DNA from: Cryptosporangium aurantiacum
GTDB lineage: Bacteria; Actinomycetota; Actinomycetes; Mycobacteriales; Cryptosporangiaceae
NCBI RefSeq assembly: GCF_900143005.1
Contig: NZ_FRCS01000013.1
Coordinates: 164,935 to 228,934, forward strand
Reading direction: 5' to 3'
Length of the DNA stretch: 64,000 bases
Each line of letters begins with the position of its first letter. The first letter of the stretch is position 1. A program made the position numbers and the translations under genes. Of this stretch, positions 55,845 through 64,000 are shown one piece after another. A model generated the notes under the pieces. The model worked only from the letters and a program-made list of their open reading frames with translations, was not told the origin of the DNA and did not search any database.

Positions 55845-58616
55845 TCAGCGGCCGCGACCGCGCTTCTGGTCGGGAGTGTCGTTCGTTCCGCCACCGACCA
55901 AGCCCGCCCGGCGCAGCGCGTCGGCGAGTGCGCCCTCTGGCTCGGGCCGACCGCGACGCTGTCCGCCGCCACCCTGCCCGCCGCCCTGACCGCCCCCACG
56001 GGGACCACCGCCGCGCCGGTCACCACCGCGCCCGTCGCGTCCCTGGCCACCAGCACCCTGGCCACCGCCGCCGCGGCCGCCCTGACCACCACGGCCGCCG
56101 CCGCCCTGACCGCCGTCCCGGCCGCCACCCTGGCCCCCGCGGTCCGGACGTCCGCCGCCCTGACCGCCATCTCGGCCGCCGTCGCTGCGACCGCCGCGGC
56201 CGCTCTGACCGCCGCCGTCCCGGGCGCCGCCTTGCCCGCCGCCGCCGTCCCGGCTGCCGCCGCCCTGACCGCCGCTGCCGTCCCGGCTGCCGCCGCCCTG
56301 GCCGCCGCCTTGGCCGCCGCGGTCGCGTCCGCCGCCGCGCTGGCCGCCGCCTGGCCCGCGCGTGGCGCCGGCCTCGTCGTCGAGCCGGAGCGTCAGCGAG
56401 ATGCGCTTGCGCGGCACGTCCACGTCGAGCACCTTCACCCGGACGATGTCGCCGGGCTTCACCACGTCACGCGGGTCCTTCACGAACGTCTTCGACATCG
56501 CCGAGACGTGCACCAACCCGTCCTGGTGCACGCCCACGTCGACGAACGCCCCGAACGCGGCCACGTTGGTGACGACACCCTCCAGCACCAGGCCCGGCGC
56601 CAAGTCGGACAGCGTCTCGATGCCCTCGGTGAACGTCGCGGTGCGGAACTCCGGCCGCGGGTCGCGCCCGGGCTTCTCCAGCTCGGCGAGGATGTCGGTG
56701 ACCGTGGGCAGCCCGAAGCGGTTGTCGACGAACTCCGCCGGCTTCAACGACCGCAGCGTCGTGGTGTTGCCGATCAGGCCCGCGAGGTCGCCGCCGCTCT
56801 TCTCGACGATCCGCCGCACGACCGGGTAGGCCTCCGGGTGGACGCTCGTCGCGTCCAGCGGGTCGTCGCCGCCCGGGATCCGCAGGAAGCCCGCGCACTG
56901 CTCGAACGCCTTCGGGCCGAGCCGCGGCACGGCGGCCAACGCCGACCGGGAGCGGAACGGGCCGTGCGCGTCGCGGTGCACGACGATGTTCTCGGCCAGC
57001 CCGGTGGTGATGCCCGAGACCCGGGCCAGCAATGGGACCGACGCGGTGTTCAGGTCGACCCCGACCCCGTTCACGCAGTCCTCGACCACCGCGTCGAGCG
57101 ACCGCGACAGCTTCGTCTCGGCCAGGTCGTGCTGGTACTGACCGACGCCGATCGACTTGGGGTCGATCTTCACCAGCTCGGCCAGCGGATCCTGCAGGCG
57201 CCGCGCGATCGACACCGCGCCCCGCAGCGAGACGTCCAGACCGGGCAGCTCCTGCGACGCGTACGCGGACGCCGAGTACACCGACGCACCGGCCTCGGAG
57301 ACGACGACCTTGGTCAGCTTCAGCTCGGGGTGCTTGGCGATCAGCTCACCGGCCAGCTTGTCGGTCTCCCGGGACGCCGTGCCGTTCCCGATCGCGATCA
57401 GCTCGACGCCGTGCGCGGCGGCCAGCCGGGCCAGTGTCGCGATCGACTCGTCCCAGCGGCGGCGGGGCTCGTGCGGGTAGATCGTGTCGGTGGCGGTGAC
57501 CTTGCCGGTGCCGTCGACGACCGCGACCTTCACGCCGGTGCGCAACCCCGGGTCGAGGCCCATCGTCGGACGGGTGCCGGCCGGGGCGGCCAGCAGCAGG
57601 TCACGCAGGTTCCCGGCGAACACGGCCACCGCGTCGTCCTCGGCCGACTGCCGCAGGCGCAGCCGCAGGTCGATGCCGAGCCGCACCAGGATGCGCGTGC
57701 GCCACGCCCAGCGCACGGTGTCGAGCAGCCAGCGGTCGGCCGGACGCCCGGCGTCCCGGATCGCGAACTGCCGTGCGATGCGGCCCTCGTACTCGCTCGG
57801 GCCGGTGGGCGGCGGAGCGTCGTCCGGCAGCGGCTCGTCGGGAGCGAAGTCGAGGTCGAGGACCTCCTCCTTCTCGCCGCGGAACAGCGCGAGGATGCGG
57901 TGCGACGGCAGCCGGGTGAACGGCTCGGAGAACGTGAAGTAGTCGGCGAACTTCGCGCCGGCCTCCTCCTTGCCCTCGCGGACACGAGACGCGACGTGGC
58001 CGCGCTCCCACATCCGCTCGCGGAGCTCGCCGATCAGGTCGGCGTCCTCCCCGAACCGCTCGACCAGGATCGCGCGGGCACCGTCGAGCGCCGCCGCGAC
58101 GTCCGCGACGTTCTTCTCCGCGTCGATGTAGGAAGCGGCGAGCTCCTGTGGATCGTGCGAGGGTTCGCTGAGGAGCGTGTCGGCCAGCGGCTCCAGCCCG
58201 GCCTCGCGAGCGACCTGCGCCTTGGTGCGACGCTTGGGCTTGAACGGCGCGTAGATGTCCTCCAGCCGGGCCTTGGACTCCGCCGCCTGGATGCGCGCCG
58301 CCAGCGCGTCGTCGAGCTTGCCCTGGCTGCGGATCGACTCGAGGATCGCGGCGCGCCGCTCCTCCAGCTCACGCAGGTAGCCGAGCCGCTCCTCCAGCGT
58401 GCGCAGCTGGGCGTCGTCGAGCGCCCCGGTCTGTTCCTTGCGGTACCGGGCGATGAAAGGCACCGTCGAGCCGCCGTCGAGAAGGGCCACTGCGGCGTCG
58501 ACCTGCCGCTCCTGGACGCCGAGCTCGTCGGCGATCCGCCGCCCGATCGACGCCACCCCGGTCGCCCCGGCACCGGCCGGGCCCGCCACGGGCGCCCCCA
58601 CCGATTCTGTTCCCAC
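55845..58616 (-). CDS. tex: Tex/YhgF-family RNA-binding transcription accessory protein with Gly/Arg/Gln-rich tail
   Basis: The product has 923 residues against about 770-800 for typical Tex. GTG 58616 has GGAG 4 bases upstream. Tex N-domain ([42 protein letters not shown]), YqgF RNase H-like fold ([21 protein letters not shown]), helix-hairpin-helix region ([20 protein letters not shown]), and S1 domain ([37 protein letters not shown]). From about residue 765 to 890 a tail of [20 protein letters not shown] type follows, ending with [14 protein letters not shown]. Tex affects transcription and RNA handling; the RGG-like tail probably adds RNA affinity. Confidence 0.95.
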   Translation of the reverse strand: MGTESVGAPVAGPAGAGATGVASIGRRIADELGVQERQVDAAVALLDGGSTVPFIARYRKEQTGALDDAQLRTLEERLGYLRELEERRAAILESIRSQGKLDDALAARIQAAESKARLEDIYAPFKPKRRTKAQVAREAGLEPLADTLLSEPSHDPQELAASYIDAEKNVADVAAALDGARAILVERFGEDADLIGELRERMWERGHVASRVREGKEEAGAKFADYFTFSEPFTRLPSHRILALFRGEKEEVLDLDFAPDEPLPDDAPPPTGPSEYEGRIARQFAIRDAGRPADRWLLDTVRWAWRTRILVRLGIDLRLRLRQSAEDDAVAVFAGNLRDLLLAAPAGTRPTMGLDPGLRTGVKVAVVDGTGKVTATDTIYPHEPRRRWDESIATLARLAAAHGVELIAIGNGTASRETDKLAGELIAKHPELKLTKVVVSEAGASVYSASAYASQELPGLDVSLRGAVSIARRLQDPLAELVKIDPKSIGVGQYQHDLAETKLSRSLDAVVEDCVNGVGVDLNTASVPLLARVSGITTGLAENIVVHRDAHGPFRSRSALAAVPRLGPKAFEQCAGFLRIPGGDDPLDATSVHPEAYPVVRRIVEKSGGDLAGLIGNTTTLRSLKPAEFVDNRFGLPTVTDILAELEKPGRDPRPEFRTATFTEGIETLSDLAPGLVLEGVVTNVAAFGAFVDVGVHQDGLVHVSAMSKTFVKDPRDVVKPGDIVRVKVLDVDVPRKRISLTLRLDDEAGATRGPGGGQRGGGRDRGGQGGGQGGGSRDGSGGQGGGSRDGGGGQGGARDGGGQSGRGGRSDGGRDGGQGGGRPDRGGQGGGRDGGQGGGGRGGQGGRGGGGQGAGGQGRDGRGGDRRGGGPRGGGQGGGQGGGGQRRGRPEPEGALADALRRAGLVGGGTNDTPDQKRGRGR

Positions 58617-58819
58617 GCAGCTCCGCCTATCCGTCTCTGCCGGATTTCGTCCGACTCGATTCCGTTCCGTTCGTGCGAAACCGTAGCGCCCGCGCGCCCG
58701 GCCGGCGCGCGTCGTCCACAGCCCCGGCGTCCGCTCCGGGGCGATGTGCCCTGACTCGCTGACGCCGCCAGGCACCGTACCGGCCCCGCCCGACAGTTCG
58801 GCGCCATCCCACACGCCTA

Positions 58820-58839
58820 TCAACCTTTCGTTGACAACG
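58820..58839. promoter_or_regulatory. Overlapping inverted repeats before the HTH gene
   Basis: TCAAC-N5-GTTGA (58820-58834) overlaps CGTTG-A-CAACG (58829-58839), ending 20 bases before the ATG at 58860. TTGACA inside it is a -35 match, but the TAGGAT that follows is only 10 bases away, so it is unlikely to be a simple promoter. Autoregulation by the downstream HTH protein is possible. Confidence 0.35.
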
Positions 58840-58859
58840 GATCGTGTAGGATGGAGCGC

Positions 58860-59288
58860 ATGACCGCAGAATTCACCCCGCCGAGCGCGAGCCGCGCACG
58901 CGCCGAACGCACGTACACCGCCCTGTTCCGGCTGGCCGAGCGGCACGCGGGCACCGAGGCCGACCGCGCGCGCCAGATCAATCCCGCGATGCTCGGACCG
59001 CACGAGGCGATCCGCCTGGTCGCGTTCCTGGCGGGCGGTTCGGCCGTCTACCGCGAGGGTGAGCCCGAGGTGGACGCCGACGACCTCACCGCGGCGCTCA
59101 CGCTGGTGCCGCTGGTCCGCGCCGAGTTGGACGAGGTCGAGCTGGGCCTGATCGCGATGGCGCGCGGCCGGGGCATGACGTGGGCCGAGGTTGCGTTCGG
59201 CCTCGGGCTCGGGAGCGCACAAGCGGCCGCCCAGCGGTACGAACGCCTGACCGCCCGCACCGACCAGCGCCCCGCCCCCGCGACCTGA
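58860..59288 (+). CDS. Small helix-turn-helix DNA-binding protein, actinobacterial family
   Basis: The product has 142 residues. [50 protein letters not shown] is a conserved N-terminal block in actinobacterial proteins often labelled DNA-binding or type III effector-like without evidence. The C-terminal [30 protein letters not shown] has helix-turn-helix character. ATG 58860 is preferred; ATG 58851 is three codons earlier. The target is unknown. It lies divergent from tex across 243 bp that contain overlapping inverted repeats. Confidence 0.75.
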   Translation: MTAEFTPPSASRARAERTYTALFRLAERHAGTEADRARQINPAMLGPHEAIRLVAFLAGGSAVYREGEPEVDADDLTAALTLVPLVRAELDEVELGLIAMARGRGMTWAEVAFGLGLGSAQAAAQRYERLTARTDQRPAPAT

Positions 59289-59320
59289 CCCACCCGCGAG
59301 CGAGGCATCCGCAGGCCGCG

Positions 59321-59420
59321 CCCGCGCCGCAGGGCACGACCGCGACCGGCACCCGAGCGCGACCCGCGCCGCAGGGCACGACCGCGACCGGCACCTCGAG
59401 CGCGACCCGCGCGCGACCGG
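59321..59420. repeat. 42/43-bp tandem repeat after the HTH gene
   Basis: Two copies beginning CCCGCGCCGCAGGGCACGAC (59321 and 59363) with a partial third, plus internal CGCGACC echoes. No gene is disturbed; it lies in the 211-bp gap before the DUF4142 gene. Confidence 0.8.
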
Positions 59421-59499
59421 CGTCCCCAGCGCCCGGGCATGGGCGCCGCGCAGCGGGGCACACCCGATCAGGCATAACACCTGATACCGGGAGATAATG

Positions 59500-60249
59500 A
59501 TGAACACATCCCATCAGCGGCTCCGAAGGCCCGCGCTCGCCGCCCTCCTCGCGCTCCTCGCCGCAGCCGCCGTCGCCACCTCGGTCGCGACCTCCGCAGG
59601 CGCCGCCGACCGCAGCCTCAACGCGCAGGACCGGCTGTTCCTCCGCGCCGCCCACCAGGGCCACCTGGCCGAGATCACCGGAGCGCGGATCGCGCTGCAC
59701 CAGGCCACCGTGCCGGTCGTCCGTGACCTGGCCACCCGCTGGATCGCCGACCACACCACGCTCGACCGGGCGCTGACCCAGGCCGCGGTCCCGCTCGACG
59801 TCGAGTTGCCCGCCGGGCCCAACGCCGACCAGGAAGAGCTCGCGGCCCGCTACCGCGAGACGTCCGGGCCGGAGTTCGACCGGCTCTGGGTCACCACTCA
59901 GATCACCGCGCACCACCAGGCCGAGGCGCTGGTGAACGCCGAACTCACCGCGGGTTCCTCGGCGGCGGTCAAGGCGCTGGCCCGGGCGGCCGAGCCGGTC
60001 GTCGCCGCGCACCACCAACTGCTCACCGCGGCGGCACCCGGCGTCGGCACGGTGATCATCGCGAGCCCGAACGTCCCGCCACCGGGGTCGGTGCCCACCA
60101 CGCCCAGTTCCGCACCACCGCCCGGCTGGCGCGTCCAGTCGCCGACGACCGCACCCCGAGGATGGACGAACCCGGGCTTCGACGGCACGACGCTGTCCCC
60201 CATCCCGATCCCCGGCGGCCCTGGCCCCTCCCTCACCGTCGGCCCGTAG
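59500..60249 (+). CDS. Secreted DUF4142 protein
   Basis: The product has 249 residues. ATG 59500 has GGGAG 6 bases upstream; an ATG at 59497 is too close. The signal peptide ([20 protein letters not shown]) cleaves near [11 protein letters not shown]4142 is a ferritin-like four-helix domain: [75 protein letters not shown]. Metal-binding residues of true ferritins are not evident. A Pro/Ser/Thr-rich tail of about 70 residues ends the protein. The function is unknown; paralogues are often multiple in actinobacteria. Confidence 0.88.
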   Translation: MNTSHQRLRRPALAALLALLAAAAVATSVATSAGAADRSLNAQDRLFLRAAHQGHLAEITGARIALHQATVPVVRDLATRWIADHTTLDRALTQAAVPLDVELPAGPNADQEELAARYRETSGPEFDRLWVTTQITAHHQAEALVNAELTAGSSAAVKALARAAEPVVAAHHQLLTAAAPGVGTVIIASPNVPPPGSVPTTPSSAPPPGWRVQSPTTAPRGWTNPGFDGTTLSPIPIPGGPGPSLTVGP

Positions 60250-60380
60250 GGCGCTGAACTCATTTCCGCAGGCTGAACACCGTCCGCAGGGGGCGGTCGA
60301 CAAGAACTCACGAATCCGGTGGATGGGAAGCAGCGCGCCCCGGCGGTCCGGCTCCCACCGCGCTACCGCACAGTGGACGG

Positions 60381-61679
60381 ATGGTCGACGAGTCCGCCCC
60401 GACGAGCGTCGCGCCGACTCGAAGCCGTCTCCGGGCCATGTTCGCCGGTACCCGCGCCCTCCGCGCGCCCGCCTTCCGGGTCCTGTTCGCCGCCCAGGTC
60501 GTCTCGTTCGTCGGGACGTGGTCGCAGAACCTTGCGACCTCGCTGCTCGTCCTGCACCTCACCGGCAGCGCCGCGGCGCTCGGGCTGGTCACCGCGATCC
60601 AGTTCGCGCCGACGCTGCTGCTCTCGCCGCTGACCGGCCGGGTTCTCGACCGCGTCGACGTCCGCCGCCTGCTGATCACCACCGCGAGCGCGAGCGCGAC
60701 CACCGCCCTGGTCCTCGCGGCGCTCGCCGCGGCCGGCCGGGCGCCGCTCTGGGCGATCGGGATCGCGGTCGGGTTGTTCGGCGTCGCGCAGGCGTTCGAC
60801 CGGCCGGGGATCTACACGCTGATCCCCCGCGTCGTGGACGTCGAGGACCGGCCCAGCGCGATCAGCCTGATCACGATGAGCGGAGCCGCCGCCCGGCTCG
60901 CCGGACCGGCGCTGGCCGGGGTGCTCTACGCGACGGTCGGGGCGGCCGCGTGTTTCGCCGTCAACGGCGCCTCGTACGTCGTCGTGGTTGCGGCGTTGGT
61001 GATCGTGCCGCGCTTGCGCGGGGCGCGCACGGCTCCCCCGGCCCCGCGCGCGAAGGCCGAGCCCGCGGACGGCGGTCTCGGCCTCGGATACGCGTGGCGG
61101 CACCGGGATCTGCGGGCCGCGTTACTGGCGAACGTCGCGATCGGCTGTCTCACGTTCAACTTCGGCGTGATGCTTGCGGCGATGGTGACGTTCACCTATC
61201 GCGCGGGCTCCAGCACCGTCGGCCTCGCCTACTCCACCGACGCGATCGGAGCGGTGCTCGGCGGGCTGATCGCGGTCGGTGCGGCGGTGACCCGGCGACG
61301 CCTGGCGGCGGCCTGCGCCGCGCTCGGCCTCACGATCGGCGCCGCCGGGCTGGCTCCGAACCTGGTGCTGTTCCTCGCGGTGCTGCCGGTGATGGGTGTG
61401 GCGATCACCCTCTATCAGTCCACGGTCACCGCGCTGGTCCAGCAGGCGTCGGACCCGGGCATGCTCGGGCGGATGATGTCGCTGCTCACGCTCGGGTGGT
61501 TCGGCACCACACCGGTCGGCGCGCTGGTGATCGGCTGGGTGGCCGACGCGTACTCGGCCCGCGCCGCGATGGTGGTGGCCGGCGGCACCTGTCTGGTCTG
61601 CGCGTTCGCGCTGCTGACGCCCGGTTGTCGGAGGGGTGCGGTAGGTATGACACCGAAGCGAGAGGGAGAGGTCACGTGA
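60381..61679 (+). CDS. MFS transporter, EntS-like (MFS_3)
   Basis: The product has 432 residues with about 12 membrane segments. ALRAPAFRVLFAAQVVSFVG TWSQNLATSLLVLHLTGSAA ALGLVTAIQFAPTLLLSPLT GRVLDRVDVRRLL is the standard MFS_3 opening (effluxers of the EntS/MefA kind). ATG 60381 follows a 131-bp gap. It overlaps the next gene by GTGA. The substrate is unknown; family members export siderophores or macrolides. Confidence 0.88.
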   Translation: MVDESAPTSVAPTRSRLRAMFAGTRALRAPAFRVLFAAQVVSFVGTWSQNLATSLLVLHLTGSAAALGLVTAIQFAPTLLLSPLTGRVLDRVDVRRLLITTASASATTALVLAALAAAGRAPLWAIGIAVGLFGVAQAFDRPGIYTLIPRVVDVEDRPSAISLITMSGAAARLAGPALAGVLYATVGAAACFAVNGASYVVVVAALVIVPRLRGARTAPPAPRAKAEPADGGLGLGYAWRHRDLRAALLANVAIGCLTFNFGVMLAAMVTFTYRAGSSTVGLAYSTDAIGAVLGGLIAVGAAVTRRRLAAACAALGLTIGAAGLAPNLVLFLAVLPVMGVAITLYQSTVTALVQQASDPGMLGRMMSLLTLGWFGTTPVGALVIGWVADAYSARAAMVVAGGTCLVCAFALLTPGCRRGAVGMTPKREGEVT

Positions 61680-62686
61680 GTCGCTACGTCATCATCGGCG
61701 CCGGCGCGATCGGCGCACCGGTCGCCGCCCAGCTGCGCGCGACCGGCGCGAGCGTCGTGCTGGTCGCCCGGGGCGCACACGGTGGGGCGATCCGCGCGGA
61801 CGGCCTGCGTTACGTCCGGCCCGACGGTGAGCGGCGCGTCCAGCTGCCGGTCGTCGGCTCGGCCGGTGAACTCGACCTGACCATCGGCGACGTCCTCGTG
61901 GTCGCCACCAAGACCCACGACACCGAGGCCGTCCTCCAGGAATGGGCCTGGCGTCCGGTGATCGGCGGCACCACCGCAGCAGAGTCGCTGCCGCTGATCA
62001 GCCTGCAGAACGGCCTGGAGAACGAACGGGCGGCGCTACGGCGGTTCGCCAGGGTGTCGGGCGCCGCGGTGTGGATGCCGAGCAGCTACCTGCGCCCGGG
62101 TGAGGTGGTGGCGCCGGGCGAGCCTTCGGTGGGCGTGCTCTGGCTGGGCGGCTACCCGAGCGGGCTGGACCCGGACGCCCCGGCCTGGGCCACCGACCTG
62201 CGGCGGGCGAACTTCGTCGTCCGGCTCGTCGAGGACCTGCCCCGCTGGAAGGCCGGCAAGCTGCTCTCCAACCTCGCGAACGCGGTCGACGCGCTGTACG
62301 TCGGGCAGGAGGGCACCGGCCCGCTGCGGCGCGCGCTGCAGGCCGAGGGCAGGCGTGTCCTGGAGGCGGCCGGTCACGACCCGGCGGACCTCACCGCCGA
62401 TCCCGAGATCGACCTCGCCGGGTTCCGGCTCGCGCCGGGGCTGAACGACCGGTACGGCGGCAGTTCGACCCGGCAGAGCCTCGGCCGTGCGGCGGGGCGC
62501 ACCGAGGCCGACTTCCTCAACGGTGAGATCGTGCTGCTCGGTCGCCTGCACGGTGTTCCGGCGCCGCTGAACGCGGCGGTCCAGGCCGCGGTGGCGCAGG
62601 CCGCGCGCGACGGTGTCCCGCCCGGCGGTGGTGATCAAACGGTGTTGGACGATCTGCTCGGCATCGCCGGGGAGGTGGCTCGATGA
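61676..62686 (+). CDS. Ketopantoate reductase-like oxidoreductase (PanE/ApbA family)
   Basis: The product has 336 residues. VSRYVIIGAGAIGAPVAAQL (G.GAIG) binds NADPH and LVVATKTHDTEAVL and ISLQNGLENER (catalytic-region QNG) are PanE-like. The C-terminal helical domain carries KAGKLLSNLANAVDAL (usual K....N......) and GGSSTRQSL at the S.R.S/M position. Some members are not ketopantoate reductases, and there is no pantothenate gene near, so the substrate is open. GTG 61676 overlaps the MFS stop; its own stop overlaps sseA. Confidence 0.85.
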   Translation: MSRYVIIGAGAIGAPVAAQLRATGASVVLVARGAHGGAIRADGLRYVRPDGERRVQLPVVGSAGELDLTIGDVLVVATKTHDTEAVLQEWAWRPVIGGTTAAESLPLISLQNGLENERAALRRFARVSGAAVWMPSSYLRPGEVVAPGEPSVGVLWLGGYPSGLDPDAPAWATDLRRANFVVRLVEDLPRWKAGKLLSNLANAVDALYVGQEGTGPLRRALQAEGRRVLEAAGHDPADLTADPEIDLAGFRLAPGLNDRYGGSSTRQSLGRAAGRTEADFLNGEIVLLGRLHGVPAPLNAAVQAAVAQAARDGVPPGGGDQTVLDDLLGIAGEVAR

Positions 62687-63567
62687 ACGACGTGCTGGTG
62701 TCGGCGGCGGACGTGGAGGCGCTGCGGCACGGCGATGAGGCGCCGGTCCTGCTGGACGTCCGCTGGGCGCTCGGTGACCCGCACGGGCACGAGCACTACC
62801 GGGCGGGGCATCTCCCCGGCGCGGTCTTCGTCGACCTGGAATCCGACCTCGCCGCTCCGGCGAGCGCCGCGGGCGGCAGGCACCCGCTGCCCGACCTCGG
62901 GGCGCTCCAGGCCGCTGCCCGCCGCTGGGGTGTCCGCGACGGCGACGACCGGCCGGTCACCGCGGTCGCGTACGACAACACCGGCGGGCTGGCCGCGGCG
63001 CGGGCGTGGTGGCTGCTGCGCTGGGCCGGGGTGCCGGGCGTGCGGCTGCTGGACGGTGGCCTCGCCGCGTGGATCGCGGCCGGCTATCCGCTCGCCACCG
63101 GCGAGACCGTGCTGCCCGCCCCCGGTGACGTGACGCTGCGCCCCGGTCAGCTACCGGTGCTCGACGCCGACGCGGCCGCCGGGCTGGCCCGCACCGGTGT
63201 CCTGCTGGACGCCAGGGCCGCGGAACGGTACCGCGGCGAGGTGGAACCGATCGATCCGCGCGCCGGGCACATCCCCGGCGCCCGGTCGGCTCCCACCAGC
63301 GAGAACCTGAACGCCGACGGCACGTTCAAGCCCGCGGCCACGCTGCGCGAACGGTTCGCCGCACTCGGCGCAGCCGGCGCGTCCCCGGTCGGCGTGTACT
63401 GCGGGTCGGGCGTGACCGCCGCGCACGAACTCGCCGCGCTGGCGATCGCCGGAATCGACGGCGCGCTCTACGCCGGTTCGTGGTCCCAGTGGTCAGCCGA
63501 CCCGTCCCGGCCGGCCGCCACCGGAGACTCCGCCACCGGAACCGAGCCGGGAGCCCCCGCCGGGTAG
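62683..63567 (+). CDS. sseA: Sulfurtransferase with two rhodanese domains
   Basis: The product has 294 residues. The N-terminal inactive rhodanese domain (VLLDVRWALGDPHGHEHYRA GHLPGAVFVDLESDL) is followed by the catalytic domain with LLDARAAERYRGEVEPIDPR AGHIPGA and active-site loop VYCGSGVTAAHELAAL; the Cys forms the persulfide. The CGSGVTA loop is of the thiosulfate/3-mercaptopyruvate sulfurtransferase type. ATG 62683 overlaps the upstream stop (ATGA). The last gene of a three-gene operon; a palindromic element follows 52 bp after the stop. Confidence 0.93.
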   Translation: MNDVLVSAADVEALRHGDEAPVLLDVRWALGDPHGHEHYRAGHLPGAVFVDLESDLAAPASAAGGRHPLPDLGALQAAARRWGVRDGDDRPVTAVAYDNTGGLAAARAWWLLRWAGVPGVRLLDGGLAAWIAAGYPLATGETVLPAPGDVTLRPGQLPVLDADAAAGLARTGVLLDARAAERYRGEVEPIDPRAGHIPGARSAPTSENLNADGTFKPAATLRERFAALGAAGASPVGVYCGSGVTAAHELAALAIAGIDGALYAGSWSQWSADPSRPAATGDSATGTEPGAPAG

Positions 63568-63619
63568 ACGGGGACCCCCGGGACGCGACCCGCGGGATAG
63601 GCCGCGCTTCCCCGGGGCG

Positions 63620-63717
63620 GCCCGTCCAGAACGATGCTGACGGGCGGCCCCGGCGACTGATGGACCACTTGTACACGGCGTCGACGGGGCCGCACGCCAG
63701 CCCCGCCCTGGACGGGC
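63620..63717. repeat. Palindromic dispersed element, copy 2
   Basis: Left arm 63620-63652 pairs with right arm 63685-63717 at 27 of 33 positions; the loop contains GACCACTTG. It shares the arm ends, CTGACGG, GACCACTTG and CGCCAGCC.CGCCCT..CGGGCTCCAGG pattern with the element at 25190-25287. It lies between convergent sseA and the sigma factor gene and may terminate both. Confidence 0.75.
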
Positions 63718-63760
63718 TCCAGGCCAGAACACGCGCCTAGCGGCCCGCGAAACGCAAGAG

Positions 63761-64000
63761 CTACCCAGCCGCGCGGAGTGGAGTCCCCATGGGGGAGGTG
63801 TGGGTCAACCGCGAGTGGAGGTTGCCGCGGGCGGCGACGTCGTTGTAGTACGTGTGCCGGCGCCGCGCGATGCAGCCGTCCTGCCGCGTGTGGGTCGGCA
63901 GCTGCTCCGGGTCGAGCTGGCTGTTGATGCCGTCGCGGAGGAGCGTGAGTGCTTCGGCGCGGAGTTGGGAGACGCGGGATTCGGTGACGCCGAGTTCGGC
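63761..64000 (-). CDS. fliA: FliA/WhiG-family sigma factor, C-terminal part (truncated by window edge)
   Basis: The frame runs from base 64000 to a TAG at 63761-63763 and gives the last 79 residues. It opens with AELGVTESRVSQLRAEALTL LRDG, which is the region 4.2 helix-turn-helix of FliA/WhiG sigma factors (LGVTESRV.Q....A). The remaining 55 residues (LDPEQLPTHTRQDGCIARRR HTYYNDVAARG) are a C-terminal extension of the kind seen in actinobacterial FliA. It directs flagellar and chemotaxis gene transcription. Regions 2 and 3 lie outside the window, so the call rests on region 4 only. Confidence 0.75.
   Translation of the reverse strand, partial: AELGVTESRVSQLRAEALTLLRDGINSQLDPEQLPTHTRQDGCIARRRHTYYNDVAARGNLHSRLTHTSPMGTPLRAAG

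Noticed and set aside
55812..58754. 980-codon open frame opposite tex
   Set aside because: It is an antisense shadow; repetitive Ala-rich start comes from the reverse of the Gly-rich tail of Tex.
58831..58852. TTGACA and TAGGAT as promoter of the HTH gene
   Set aside because: The two are only 10 bases apart; the sequence is better explained as overlapping inverted repeats.

Overview
The window is very GC-rich, with strong G/C preference at third codon positions, many GTG starts and a run of actinobacterial hallmark genes: rbpA, the tatA-tatC-helY neighbourhood, pafA/pafB/pafC for pupylation and its linked regulators, polyprenol-phosphate mannose synthase next to lnt, and DUF3866. A methyl-accepting chemotaxis protein with a FliA/WhiG-like promoter, together with the 3' end of a FliA/WhiG-type sigma factor at the right edge, suggests a motile or zoospore-forming filamentous actinobacterium, perhaps near Cryptosporangium or Actinoplanes. 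The genus is an inference. I see no rRNA, tRNA, CRISPR array, insertion sequence or prophage.

Left part (1-18 kb). This holds the end of a glycerophosphodiesterase, a UMF1-type transporter coupled to thymidine kinase, and a divergent MarR/azoreductase pair around an inverted repeat. A disulfide-reductase-like flavoenzyme follows, then rbpA behind an exact GGAAT-N18-GTT (SigR-type) promoter, fxsA, and a ppm1-lnt pair for lipoprotein maturation. The rest is an amidohydrolase, a LiaS/DesK-like histidine kinase with its NarL-type regulator, an M24 peptidase, a small acetyltransferase, a 5'-3' exonuclease and an orphan histidine kinase with a His/Asp-rich N-terminus.

Middle (18-38 kb). This is an expanded version of the conserved helY / lipid kinase / tatC / tatA / pafC / pafB / pafA neighbourhood. 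It is interrupted by accessory genes: a CapD-like SDR beside a 650-bp lower-GC gap, an HAD protein, two secreted IPT/TIG proteins, an SDR coupled to an RlmA-like methyltransferase, and a DUF4232 lipoprotein. Between pafB and pafC three tandem 32-bp repeats form three identical 11-codon mini-ORFs, joined to each other and to both flanking genes by ATGA stop/start overlaps. This is the most unusual structure in the window.

Right-centre (38-48 kb). This is a dTDP-rhamnose and glycan cluster: rmlC, rmlA, rmlB, rmlD, a Wzx-like flippase, a WbbL-like glycosyltransferase, a DPM-like glycosyltransferase and DUF2304. The last five plus-strand junctions are tight or overlapping. The chemotaxis receptor lies within it.

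Right part (48-64 kb). This holds a TetR regulator, two paralogous glutathione peroxidases converging on shared stop-codon bases, a PAS-rich hybrid histidine kinase, an orphan sugar-type binding lipoprotein and a DHA2 exporter. It continues with Tex carrying a long Gly/Arg/Gln-rich tail, a small HTH protein, a DUF4142 secreted protein, an MFS / ketopantoate-reductase-like / sulfurtransferase operon, and the fliA 3' end. Two imperfect palindromic elements of about 100 bp, one after a TIG gene and one after sseA, share sequence and look like copies of one dispersed hairpin element.
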